Assembly: GCA_035294725.1 (NCBI GenBank)
Contig: DATGKK010000094.1
Coordinates: 1-49,696 of the forward strand
Reading direction: 5' to 3'
Source of the DNA: DATGKK01 sp035294725
Lineage (GTDB): Bacteria; Actinomycetota; Acidimicrobiia; Acidimicrobiales; Bog-793
DNA: 49,696 nucleotides
Shown: positions 33,634 through 41,616 of the stretch, piece by piece
Numbering within the stretch: position 1 is the first letter of the stretch
How the letters are laid out: each line of letters starts with the position of its first letter
The notes under the pieces: model-generated
Databases searched by the model: none
What the model was told of the DNA's origin: nothing
What the model saw: the letters and a program-made list of their open reading frames with translations, nothing else
Translations under genes and position numbers: made by a program

Positions 33634-33639
33634 TAGAGT
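33634..33639 (+). promoter_or_regulatory. Candidate -10 of a leaderless promoter
   Basis: TAGAGT ends six bases before the GTG start of the WYL regulator, so the transcript could begin at the start codon itself. Leaderless mRNAs with a TANNNT -10 are common in actinobacteria. A clear -35 is not seen at the standard distance. Confidence 0.35.
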
Positions 33640-33645
33640 CCCCAC

Positions 33646-34635
33646 GTGCGCGCCGACCGCCTCGTCGCCATCGTGCTCCTCCTGCAGGCCCACGGCCAGC
33701 GCACCGCCGGGCAGCTCGCCGACGAGCTCGAGACGTCGGAGCGGACCATCCGTCGCGATCTCGAGGCGCTCTCCGGTGCCGGGGTGCCGGTCTACGCCCA
33801 GCGCGGGCGCGGCGGCGGGTGGGCGCTCGCCGGCCGGCACCGCATCGACCTGTCGGGGCTCACGGCGAGAGAGGCGCGCTCGCTCGTGCTCGCCGCCGCC
33901 GGCGCCCCTGACCAGGGCGACGTCGAGGCGGCGCTGCGCAAGGTGCTCGCCGCACTCCCTCCCATGCTGCGCGACCAGGTGGAGGCCGCTCGCGCCCGGA
34001 TCCACGTCGACCCGAGCGCCTGGGGCCGCCTCGGAGGCCGCACAGCCGGCGAGGGGGTCGGCTCGGGTGACGCCGGCATCCTCGATCTCCTCCGCCACGC
34101 CCTCGAGACCGGCGTCCAGGTGGAGCTTGGCTACGCCCGCCCCGGCCACGAGCCCTCGTGGCGGCGGGTGCACCCGCACGGCCTCGTGGTGAAGCGCGGT
34201 GCCTGGTACCTCGTGGCGACGGCGCCGTCGGGGCTTCGGACCTACAAGGTGTCGAGGATCGAGGCGGCCGAGCTCACCGACGAGCCTGCCGCGACGCCCG
34301 AGGGCTTCGACCTCGCCGCCACCTGGGAGGCGGCCCAGCGCAGTCTCGTCGCGCGGCGCCCCTCCGCCGAGGTGACCGTCGACGTCCTCGTCGATCCACG
34401 GGCCTGGCCGGTGCTGTCGCGCCGGCTCGGGGGCTGGTGGGAGATCGTCGACCTCGGCCCCGAGCCCGACGGGCGGCGGCGAGCGCTCGTCAGCATGGCG
34501 AGCGCCTCCCATGCGGCGAGGGAGCTCCTCGGGTTCGCCGAGGCGGTCGAGGTCCGCGCCCCGCCAGAGGTGTGCGCCGAGCTCGCCGCACTGGGCCGGC
34601 GCCTGTTCGAGCAGTACTCGCCCGTTGCGCCCTGA
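33646..34635 (+). CDS. YafY-type HTH/WYL transcriptional regulator
   Basis: A 329-residue regulator. Residues 1-55 form a DeoR-like winged helix (RADRLVAIVLLLQAHGQRTAGQLADEL then SERTIRRDLEALSGAGVPVY). The rest is the WYL domain plus C-terminal extension, with GAWYLVATAPSGLRTYKVSRI as the W-Y-L core. WYL domains are thought to sense small ligands or nucleic acids. The start is GTG. There is no Shine-Dalgarno, in line with a possible leaderless mRNA. It is divergent from the TIGR03086 gene, a common pairing with autoregulation. Confidence 0.92.
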   Translation: MRADRLVAIVLLLQAHGQRTAGQLADELETSERTIRRDLEALSGAGVPVYAQRGRGGGWALAGRHRIDLSGLTAREARSLVLAAAGAPDQGDVEAALRKVLAALPPMLRDQVEAARARIHVDPSAWGRLGGRTAGEGVGSGDAGILDLLRHALETGVQVELGYARPGHEPSWRRVHPHGLVVKRGAWYLVATAPSGLRTYKVSRIEAAELTDEPAATPEGFDLAATWEAAQRSLVARRPSAEVTVDVLVDPRAWPVLSRRLGGWWEIVDLGPEPDGRRRALVSMASASHAARELLGFAEAVEVRAPPEVCAELAALGRRLFEQYSPVAP

Positions 34636-34670
34636 CTCGGCAGGGCCGGCCGATCGCGCCAGGGGTTGGC

Positions 34671-35867
34671 TCAGAGCTTGGGGAGAGCCCTGCGCAGCGA
34701 CCGCACCCCTTGCGCGATCCGCTGCTCGTTCTCGATGAGGGCGAAGCGGACGAAGCCGTCCCCGCCCGGCCCGAAGCCCACCCCCGGTGAGGTCGCCACC
34801 TTGCCCTCGGCGACGAGGAACTTGGCGAACTCGAGCGAGCCCATCTCCCGGTAGGGCTCGGGGATCCTCGCCCATACGAACATCGTCCCCTTCGGGCGCG
34901 CGACCTCCCAGCCGATGCGCGAGAGGCCTTCGCAGAGCGCGTTGCGCCGCGACTCGTAGATCGAGTTCACGAGCCGCGGGTACTGCGGCGCCTCGTTCAT
35001 GGCGACGATGGCGGCGATCTGGATCGGCTGGAAGGTGCCGTAGTCGAGGTAGCTCTTCAGCTTGGTGAGCGCCTGCACGAGCTCGGCGTTGCCGAGCAGG
35101 AACGCCACCCGCCAGCCGGCCATCGAGAAGGACTTCGTCATCGTGTACAGCTCGAGCGCGACCTCCTTTGCGCCCTCGACCTGGAGGATCGAGGGAGGCT
35201 CGTAGCCGTCGAAGGCGGTGTCGGAGTAGGCGAAGTCGTGGACGAGGACGACCTCCCGCTCGCGGGCCCAGTCGACGAGGCGCTGCATCGTCGGGAAGTC
35301 GATGCAGGCCGTGGTCGGGTTGTGCGGGAACGACAGGATCGCGACGCGGGGCTTCGGCCAGGCCGACTCCCAGGCCTCCTCGAGGTGGCCGAGCAGGTTC
35401 TCGCCGGCCTGGGTCTCGTCGACGCCGAGCTCGTCGAGGCGGACCATGCGGACGTCGGCGCCGGCGAACAGCGGCGCGTAGATGTGGATCGGGTAAGAGG
35501 GAGACGGGACGAGCGCCGTGTCGCCCGGCCCGACGAGGACCCACATGAGGTGTGAGAGCCCTTCCTTCGCGCCGATCGTGCTCACCACCTCCCGGTCGGG
35601 GTCGAGCGCCACGCCGAAGCGCCGCTCGTAGAGGTCGCAGATCGCCTGGCGCAGCCTCGGGATCCCACGGCTCGCGGAGTAGCGATGGTTCCGCGGGTTG
35701 CGGGCGGCCTCGGCGAGCTTGTCCACCGCCACGGCCGGAGAGGGGATGTCGGGGTTGCCGAAGCCGAGATCGATCACGTCCTCGCCGGCCCGGCGTGCCT
35801 GCAGCTTCAGCTCGTTGATCTCCGCGAAGACGTAGGGCGGCAGGCCGGTGACGCGACGAAGCTCCAT
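34671..35867 (-). CDS. Class I aminotransferase, AlaC-like
   Basis: A 398-residue PLP-dependent aminotransferase of fold type I. The catalytic Lys is in TMTKSFSMAGWR. The PLP-binding segments SFPHNPTTACI and VHDFAYSDTAFDGY and the N-terminal DLGFGNPDIPSP follow family order. It resembles AlaC and related alanine or LL-diaminopimelate aminotransferase proteins. Glutamate/pyruvate specificity is likely but not shown. ATG 35867 gives a full-length N terminus. It stands alone; the next same-strand gene upstream, the LLM oxidoreductase, ends 58 bp before its start. Confidence 0.88.
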   Translation of the reverse strand: MELRRVTGLPPYVFAEINELKLQARRAGEDVIDLGFGNPDIPSPAVAVDKLAEAARNPRNHRYSASRGIPRLRQAICDLYERRFGVALDPDREVVSTIGAKEGLSHLMWVLVGPGDTALVPSPSYPIHIYAPLFAGADVRMVRLDELGVDETQAGENLLGHLEEAWESAWPKPRVAILSFPHNPTTACIDFPTMQRLVDWAREREVVLVHDFAYSDTAFDGYEPPSILQVEGAKEVALELYTMTKSFSMAGWRVAFLLGNAELVQALTKLKSYLDYGTFQPIQIAAIVAMNEAPQYPRLVNSIYESRRNALCEGLSRIGWEVARPKGTMFVWARIPEPYREMGSLEFAKFLVAEGKVATSPGVGFGPGGDGFVRFALIENEQRIAQGVRSLRRALPKL

Positions 35868-35925
35868 CGCCGGAGGTTACTCGGCGGTACCGAGCCGCCG
35901 GGACGCGCCGTCGGGGCGGCTGCGC

Positions 35926-36642
35926 TCAGCCCTGCAGCTCCACGAGCGGCATACCGGCGAGGGCGGCCGCCTCCTCGACGAGGGCGAGCGACCTCGGCCA
36001 CGCCCAGACCGCCCAGGACGCGCCGGCCTCCCGGAGAGCGACGAGCTGAGCCGCGGCGGCATTGGGCAGCTCCGCCATCGGCCCACCCCAGGTGATCGGG
36101 GTCCGCCGCTCCCCCTCGGCCGCGATCCGCTCGGCAGGAGCGCCCCAGAGGTTGAGGGCGGCACCGTGCTCGGCGGCCACCTGGTTCACGGCGGCCGATC
36201 CGCCGCCGACCCAGCACTCGATGCCGGATGCCCTGAGGCGATCAAGCACCCGGCCCAGGCGCTCGAGGCGAGCGGCAGTGCCCATGTACGGCAGGCCGTA
36301 GGCGACGTGCTCCGGCCTGCTCTGCTCGTCCCCGATCCCGAGCCCGGCCACGAGCCGGTCCCCGAGGATGAGCTGCAGGCTGCGCAGCGATGCCACCACG
36401 ACCTCGTCAGGGACGAGCCCGATGCGGGCGACGAGCGTGCCGACCCTGATCCGCGTCGTGACGGCGGCGACCGCTCCGAGGACGGGGAAGACCGAGAGGG
36501 ACGGACGGTCAGGGTGGCCGAGCGGGAACTGGTGGTCGAAGCCGAAGACCCCCTGGAGCCCCGCCGCCTCGGCCGACCGGGCCGCCTCGAGCACGGCGGC
36601 AGCATCCGGGGTGAAGGTCGGCAGGGTGACGCCGAGTTTCAC
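35926..36642 (-). CDS. LLM-class flavin-dependent oxidoreductase
   Basis: A 238-residue luciferase-like TIM-barrel protein, probably FMN- or F420-dependent. The N terminus KLGVTLPTFTPDAAAVLEAAR and GVFGFDHQF match the family, and DRLVAGLGIGDEQSRPE is the usual helix-7 region. It is shorter than the typical ~300 residues because the middle insertion is small. GTG 36642 overlaps the stop of the ROK gene (GTGA), so translation is coupled. It is the last gene of the SRPBCC-ROK-LLM operon. Substrate unknown. Confidence 0.85.
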   Translation of the reverse strand: MKLGVTLPTFTPDAAAVLEAARSAEAAGLQGVFGFDHQFPLGHPDRPSLSVFPVLGAVAAVTTRIRVGTLVARIGLVPDEVVVASLRSLQLILGDRLVAGLGIGDEQSRPEHVAYGLPYMGTAARLERLGRVLDRLRASGIECWVGGGSAAVNQVAAEHGAALNLWGAPAERIAAEGERRTPITWGGPMAELPNAAAAQLVALREAGASWAVWAWPRSLALVEEAAALAGMPLVELQG

Positions 36643-37628
36643 CCGCCCCCCGGGCCGAGCACAGGGGTGCCGGCTGCCTCGAGGCCGATCACCGCGGCGC
36701 CGATCGCCCCGCTGCGGTCGTCGAGAGCGGCAGCGAGGATCTCGATCGGTGGTCGCACGTCGGTCCCCTCGATCTGAGAGGCGAACGCCGCCCTCACAGG
36801 GTCGAGCAGGACCTCGCCCGCTCTCACGAGGCCGCCACCGATGACGATCACGCCCGGGTCGAGAACGTTGGCCAGGTTCGCGAGCCCGAGAGCGAGCCAC
36901 CAGGCGAACTCCTCGAGCACGACCCCCGCCTCCTCGTCTCCCTCCTCGATCGCTCGCATCACGTGCTCCCCGCGCACGGCATCCGCGTCGCCGGCGAGCG
37001 CGACGATCCTCGAAGCGCGACCCGCGAGGGCGAAGTCCCGCGCGATGCGCCCGAGGCCGGAGCCGGAGGCATACCGCTCCCAGCAGCCTCGGCGACCGCA
37101 TCCACACGGCGGGCCCTTCGGGTCGACCACGACGTGGCCGATCTCGCCGGCGAAGTTGCCCGAGCCCCGCACGATCCGCCCGCCGGAGACGATCCCGCCG
37201 CCGATCCCCGTGCCGAGGGTCACGACGAGGACGTCGGAGCGCCCCCGGCCGGCGCCGAAGGCGGCCTCCCCTGCCGTCGCGCAGGTGGCGTCGTTGTCGA
37301 CCTGGATGACCGGGATCCGGCGGCCGAGGCGCGAGGCGAGGCCGTCTCGGATGTCCGCTCCGCTCGCTCTCAGCAGGTTGGGCGCAAAGACGAGCCGGCC
37401 CTCGGTGTCGACGAGGCCGGGCACGCCGACGCCGACGGGCGGGGTCGCACCCGCTGCCTCCGCACCGGCGGCAGCGGCGAGCCCCCGATAGAGGTCGGTG
37501 AGGGCGTCGAGGAGCGCCGCCGTGTCGTACTCGGTTGGCCGGCGCTCCTCCGCGAGCACGCGGCCCTCCTCGTCGAGCGCGACGCCGAGCATCTTCGTGC
37601 CCCCGACGTCGAGGCCGACGCCGATCAC
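36639..37628 (-). CDS. ROK family sugar kinase (glucokinase type)
   Basis: A 329-residue ROK-family protein. The phosphate loop is GLDVGGTKMLGVALD, and the signature zinc site is GEIGHVVVDPKGPPCGCGRRGCWERYASG. The ATP loop is TLGTGIGGGIV, and the C-terminal adenosine segment is PGVIVIGGGLV. These indicate glucokinase or a related hexose kinase (glucose to glucose 6-phosphate). There is no N-terminal helix-turn-helix, so it is not a ROK repressor. It is translationally coupled on both sides by GTGA overlaps, with the SRPBCC gene before it and the LLM oxidoreductase after. Confidence 0.88.
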   Translation of the reverse strand: MIGVGLDVGGTKMLGVALDEEGRVLAEERRPTEYDTAALLDALTDLYRGLAAAAGAEAAGATPPVGVGVPGLVDTEGRLVFAPNLLRASGADIRDGLASRLGRRIPVIQVDNDATCATAGEAAFGAGRGRSDVLVVTLGTGIGGGIVSGGRIVRGSGNFAGEIGHVVVDPKGPPCGCGRRGCWERYASGSGLGRIARDFALAGRASRIVALAGDADAVRGEHVMRAIEEGDEEAGVVLEEFAWWLALGLANLANVLDPGVIVIGGGLVRAGEVLLDPVRAAFASQIEGTDVRPPIEILAAALDDRSGAIGAAVIGLEAAGTPVLGPGGG

Positions 37629-38068
37629 GCCCGTGACTCGACCCGCGCCTTCAGGTCTCGCACGGCCGCGTGCAGGATGTTGCCCTCCGCACGCCGCTTG
37701 ATGAAGCCGGGGAGCGGCACCCGCAGCTCAGCCACGAGCTGGTAGGTGATCTCCGTCCGACCGTCCTGCGCCGGCCGGAACCGGTAGTAGCCGTCGAGGC
37801 GGTTCGTGAGGTCGCCGTCGCGCTGGACCCAGGCGAACTCCTCGGGCGCCTTCGAGTAGTCGTAGACAAGGGTGTAGCTCGTCGAGCGGCCGAAGGCCGC
37901 CGCCCGGAACGCCACCACCACGGCACGGCCCTGCTCGTCCCGCTCGAGCACGTCGACGCGCTTCAGGTCGGCCACCCACTCGGGATACGACTCGATGTCG
38001 GCGACGACCGCGAAGCAGCGCTCCGGGGTCGCCTCCACGAGCATCCGTTCCGTGGTGGACTCCGCCAC
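37625..38068 (-). CDS. SRPBCC (polyketide cyclase/START-like) small protein
   Basis: A 147-residue protein of the SRPBCC fold, which binds hydrophobic ligands. The motifs ERCFAVVADIESYPEWVADLKRVDVL and the C-terminal IKRRAEGNILHAAVRDLKARVE match the COQ10/polyketide-cyclase-like group. GTG 38068 has AAGGAGGAGGA upstream, a strong ribosome-binding site. It overlaps the ROK kinase start by four bases and is the first gene of the operon. It most likely carries or presents a lipophilic molecule. Function unknown. Confidence 0.85.
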   Translation of the reverse strand: MAESTTERMLVEATPERCFAVVADIESYPEWVADLKRVDVLERDEQGRAVVVAFRAAAFGRSTSYTLVYDYSKAPEEFAWVQRDGDLTNRLDGYYRFRPAQDGRTEITYQLVAELRVPLPGFIKRRAEGNILHAAVRDLKARVESRA

Positions 38069-38240
38069 TCCTCCTCCTTCAACGTGCCGCCGGCTCACCC
38101 CGACGAGCGGGCCTGCGGCGCAGCTGGTCGTGACCTCGCAATTGTCGCTCCGCACCGGGCCGGCGCGCGCCGGCGGGTGCCAGGACCGGGGCGCGGTGGG
38201 CCGAGCCGCGATCCTGCGATGGGGACAGTACCCGGTGCGC

Positions 38241-39380
38241 CTACCCGCCCGCGTCGATGAGCGCCTCGGTGAGGCGCCGGGCGAGGCCGTCGTAGCCGAA
38301 GGACTCCTCGGCCCGGCGCCGCGCCGCCTGTCCGAGCCGGAGCCGGAGCTCACGGTCGTCGACGAGCGGCTCGAGAGCGGCAGCAACAGCCCGCGGGTCG
38401 TCCGGTCGGGCCACGACCATCCCCGTCACGTGGTCCTCGACCGCCTCCGCGGCGCCGCCGCTCGCCCCGGCCACCTGAGGCACGCCGCAGGCGGCGGCCT
38501 CGAGAAAGACGATGCCAAAGCCTTCCTGCTCGAGGCCGAGCCACCGGTCCCGGCAGCACATCGCGTAGACGTCGGCACAGCCGTAGGCGAGCGGGAGATC
38601 CCCCTCGGAGAGCCGCCCGAGCCAGTGGACGGGCACGCGGGCGGCGGCGGCCACCCCGTGCAGCCGCCGCTCGTCGCGCCCGGCCCCGCCGAGGGCGAGC
38701 ACCAGCTCCGGCCTGGTCTGGCGGAGCCGCGCGACTGCCCTGATCAGCACGTCGAACCCCTTGCGGGGGACGAGGCGGCTGATCCCGACGACGACGACGG
38801 CCTCCTCAGGAAGCCCAAGGCGGCGGCGGGCCGCCCGGCGCTCGGGTTCGCCGAGGGGGCGGAACCTCGCCGTGTCGACGCCCGGCGGCACGACCGTGAT
38901 CGGGGGGACCGTCGCGCCGGGAGCCCGCTCGATCGCCCGCCGCGCCTCCGCCGCCGGGTAGCCCCCCGCCGCGACGAGCACGCGGGCACCGCCGAGCACG
39001 TGGGCGAGGAGGGCGCGGCTCCCGGGGAGGCGCCCCGGAACGGTGACCTCGGCCCCGTGCAGCACGACGCCGTAGGGCCGGCCGAGGTGCGGGCCGACGA
39101 GGCCGAGCGGCAGGGCCGGGTCGAGCAGAACGAGGCCGCTCCCGGTCTCGTCCGCGAGGCGGCGGAGCTCGCGTGCGAGCGAGGGCGCCGGGAGCAGCAC
39201 CGAACGGCTGCTCCTCACGACGGGCAGCCCCGCGGTCCGGTCCCACTCCCTTGCTCCGGGGTGGGCCGTCGTGTAGACGGTCGCCATGCCCGTGGGAAGG
39301 CGTCGCCAGAGCTCGTGGAGATAGGACTGGATCCCTCCGATCTTCGGCGGGTAGTCGTTCGTCACGAGCAGGTGGGCCAC
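38241..39380 (-). CDS. GT4 glycosyltransferase, PimB-like mannosyltransferase
   Basis: A 379-residue GT-B glycosyltransferase of family GT4. The N terminus LLVTNDYPPKIGGIQSYLHEL closely resembles mycobacterial PimB', the GDP-mannose-dependent phosphatidylinositol monomannoside alpha-1,6-mannosyltransferase. The C-terminal E-x7-E region is EQEGFGIVFLEAAACGVPQ. The donor-binding VVVGISRLVPRKGFDVLI is in the right place. By family, it would make inner-membrane phosphatidylinositol mannosides. ATG 39380 is standard. Confidence 0.88.
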   Translation of the reverse strand: MAHLLVTNDYPPKIGGIQSYLHELWRRLPTGMATVYTTAHPGAREWDRTAGLPVVRSSRSVLLPAPSLARELRRLADETGSGLVLLDPALPLGLVGPHLGRPYGVVLHGAEVTVPGRLPGSRALLAHVLGGARVLVAAGGYPAAEARRAIERAPGATVPPITVVPPGVDTARFRPLGEPERRAARRRLGLPEEAVVVVGISRLVPRKGFDVLIRAVARLRQTRPELVLALGGAGRDERRLHGVAAAARVPVHWLGRLSEGDLPLAYGCADVYAMCCRDRWLGLEQEGFGIVFLEAAACGVPQVAGASGGAAEAVEDHVTGMVVARPDDPRAVAAALEPLVDDRELRLRLGQAARRRAEESFGYDGLARRLTEALIDAGG

Positions 39381-39498
39381 GACGTCACCTTGTCACAGCC
39401 CCGGGCCGTCTCGACCACCCACGGGTCGCGAAGGACATGGCTGCTCACCGCGGTCCTGGGCCAGCCCCAGTGCTACACCCCTTTGCCACGATGACCCC

Positions 39499-39780
39499 AT
39501 GGAACCGAACCGGCACGAGACCTGTGGAGACCTGGGGCGGCATGGGCGAGCGGCGTTCACGCCGAGCAGGCCGGAGGACCCCCGGCGGCTCTCGATCAGC
39601 TGCGAGGAGTGCTCGCTGGAAGGCACCAGTGCCTGCGAGGACTGCGTCGTCACGTTCCTGCTCGGTCCCGGCGAGGCGGCCGGGGCCGTCATCGTGGACG
39701 CCATGGAGGCACGGGCGATGCGGCTCCTCCACCGCCACGGCCTCCTCCCCGAGCTGCGCTTCGTCCGCCGCGCCGGCTGA
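39499..39780 (+). CDS. Small Cys-rich conserved actinobacterial protein
   Basis: A 93-residue protein. The C-terminal half is the conserved part: SCEECSLEGTSACEDCVVTFLLG followed by VIVDAMEARAMRLLHRHGLLPELR. Four Cys in two CxxC pairs suggest a metal or redox site. I recall similar short actinobacterial proteins but no function. The N-terminal ~30 residues look less conserved; an internal start is possible. It is convergent with the zinc-ribbon gene, with a 36-bp gap. Confidence 0.6.
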   Translation: MEPNRHETCGDLGRHGRAAFTPSRPEDPRRLSISCEECSLEGTSACEDCVVTFLLGPGEAAGAVIVDAMEARAMRLLHRHGLLPELRFVRRAG

Positions 39781-39815
39781 CGGCGACGCCGCCCGCTCGG
39801 TTCGGCCTGAGCGGC

Positions 39816-40043
39816 TCAGCGGGCCGCGGCGCCTTCTGCTTCGATCGGCTGCTGCTCGATCGCCGTCGTGCTCCCGCACCAGCGACACGTCACCTGCTCC
39901 ACCGTCTCCTCGATCAGCTCCTCCTCCTCGACGGTGAGCTCGCCACCGAGGGAGAAGTGGTGGAACGCCTTCGTGCGCCTCGAGGCGACGACGTCGAAGC
40001 GGGTGACGTTGCCGCACGCGTTGCACCGGTAACGAGAGGCCAT
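39816..40043 (-). CDS. Small zinc-ribbon protein
   Basis: A 75-residue protein with two CxxC pairs (CNACGN near residue 6 and CRWCGS near residue 56), typical of a zinc ribbon. Between them is FHHFSLGGELTVEEEELIEETVEQVT. ATG 40043 begins MASRYRCNACG, a start seen in conserved actinobacterial zinc-ribbon proteins. No catalytic motif. It probably binds nucleic acid or protein; this is inference. It is divergent from the DUF885 gene. Confidence 0.7.
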   Translation of the reverse strand: MASRYRCNACGNVTRFDVVASRRTKAFHHFSLGGELTVEEEELIEETVEQVTCRWCGSTTAIEQQPIEAEGAAAR

Positions 40044-40064
40044 GCCCGAGGCTACCGTGCTCAG

Positions 40065-41603
40065 GTGGCCGCACAAAGAAGCTCCATCCGCGCCTCGGTA
40101 TCGCCGCGCCTTCGGGCTGTGTGGGACATGACCGTGCCGGAGGCCCGGGAGTACGCGGGCCTGCACGAGTACGACGGCGAGGTGCTCGACCTGTCGCCGG
40201 GAGGCGTCCGCGCCTCTGTCACCCGCCTCGGGGGCGGGGATCCGGACCGCTACCGGGAGCCCGACGCCCACGACGAGGCGCACCTCCTCGCGGCAGAGGC
40301 AGGCCTCCGGGCCGGTTTCGAGCTCGCCGAGCAGCACCGCTGGAACCCGCTCGTGCACATCGAGAACCTCGACCTCGCCGTCTACGACCGGGAGTACGCC
40401 CCCGCCGCGGAGCGCGCCGAGGCGCGCCGCCGACACCTTGCGAGATGGCCCGATGCGGTCGACGCCTCGCTCGAGTCGCTCGACCGCATGCCGGCTCCGG
40501 TGGCGAAGGCCCTCGTCGGCGGGGCCGAGGGGCTCGCCACGGGCGTCGACGACGAGGCCGCCCTCGACGCACTCGCCCGCCTCGTCCGGCGCTTTGAGCA
40601 GGCGAGCTCGAACGGGCCAGCCGAGTGCGCCCTTGGCGGGGAGGTCCTGGCCCGTCTCCTCGGCGACCCGGAAGGCATGCCCGTCGACCTCGCGCGGCTC
40701 GAGGAGCGGGCCGATCTGGAGCGCGACCGGCTCCGGGCCCGCCTCGCGGAGGACTGCGACCGCTACCGCCGAGGCGCCGGGCCGGCCGAGCTCGTGCCCG
40801 AGCTCCTCGCGGACCACCCCGACGACGACGGCATCTACGAGAACGCCCGGCGGCTGATCGGCGAGATCACCGCCTTCGTGCTCGAGCGGGACCTCATTCC
40901 CGACCCGAAGGGAACGTGCCTGGTCGGGCCGGCTCCCGCCTCGCGGCGGTGGGCGATGGCGATGATGTCGCCCGGAGGTGCCTACGAGGCCGAGGCACCC
41001 GGCTGGTACTACGTCAACCCGCCCGATCCGGCCTGGAGCGACCAGGAGAAGGCCGAGTGGCGCTCCGTCTTCAGCGCCACGACGCTGCCGGCGATCACGG
41101 CCCACGAGGTCACGCCCGGGCACTTCGCCCACCAGAGGATCGCAATGCAGCTCGTCCGATCGGACGTCCGCAAGTCGCTCGCCTCGGCCGCCTTCGTCGA
41201 GGGTTGGGCCCATTACGGCGAGGAGCTGCTCGTGGAGGAGGGCTTCCGCCGCGACGACCCCCGGTACGCCATCGGGGTCTGGCTCGAGGCCCTGCTACGG
41301 GTGACGCGGCTCGCCTGCGCCCTCGGGATCCACCGGGGCACGATGACCGTCGAGGAGGCAACTCGCCGCTTCGAGCAGGACGCCTTCCTCAAGGGGCCGG
41401 CCGCCCTCGCCGAGGCGAACCGGGGCACCTACGACCCGACCTACGGCCGCTATACCTGGGGCAAGCTCGAGATCCGGGCCCTCCGGGACGAGGCGATGGC
41501 GACCTGGGGGACGCGCTACTCGCACCGCCGGTTCCACGAGGCGCTCCTCGGCCTCGGGTGCCCGCCCCTCGGGACGCTCGGGGACGCCCTGTTGAGGAGC
41601 TGA
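40065..41603 (+). CDS. DUF885 family putative metallopeptidase
   Basis: A 512-residue protein of the DUF885 group. The C-terminal half contains ITAHEVTPGHFAHQ, a variant H-E-x3-G-H metal-binding motif, and later EGWAHYGEELLVEEG, with further Glu/His typical of thermolysin-like zincins. Members are considered cytoplasmic or secreted metallopeptidases, with few characterised. No signal peptide is visible here, so a cytoplasmic protein is likely. GTG 40065 is chosen because no better start lies nearby. Divergent from the zinc-ribbon gene by 21 bp. Confidence 0.85.
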   Translation: MAAQRSSIRASVSPRLRAVWDMTVPEAREYAGLHEYDGEVLDLSPGGVRASVTRLGGGDPDRYREPDAHDEAHLLAAEAGLRAGFELAEQHRWNPLVHIENLDLAVYDREYAPAAERAEARRRHLARWPDAVDASLESLDRMPAPVAKALVGGAEGLATGVDDEAALDALARLVRRFEQASSNGPAECALGGEVLARLLGDPEGMPVDLARLEERADLERDRLRARLAEDCDRYRRGAGPAELVPELLADHPDDDGIYENARRLIGEITAFVLERDLIPDPKGTCLVGPAPASRRWAMAMMSPGGAYEAEAPGWYYVNPPDPAWSDQEKAEWRSVFSATTLPAITAHEVTPGHFAHQRIAMQLVRSDVRKSLASAAFVEGWAHYGEELLVEEGFRRDDPRYAIGVWLEALLRVTRLACALGIHRGTMTVEEATRRFEQDAFLKGPAALAEANRGTYDPTYGRYTWGKLEIRALRDEAMATWGTRYSHRRFHEALLGLGCPPLGTLGDALLRS

Positions 41604-41616
41604 GCGCAGCCCCGGC

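Noticed and set aside
33622..33636. CTAT/ATAG inverted repeat as a WYL operator
   Set aside because: The arms are only four bases and not conserved further out, so chance is likely.
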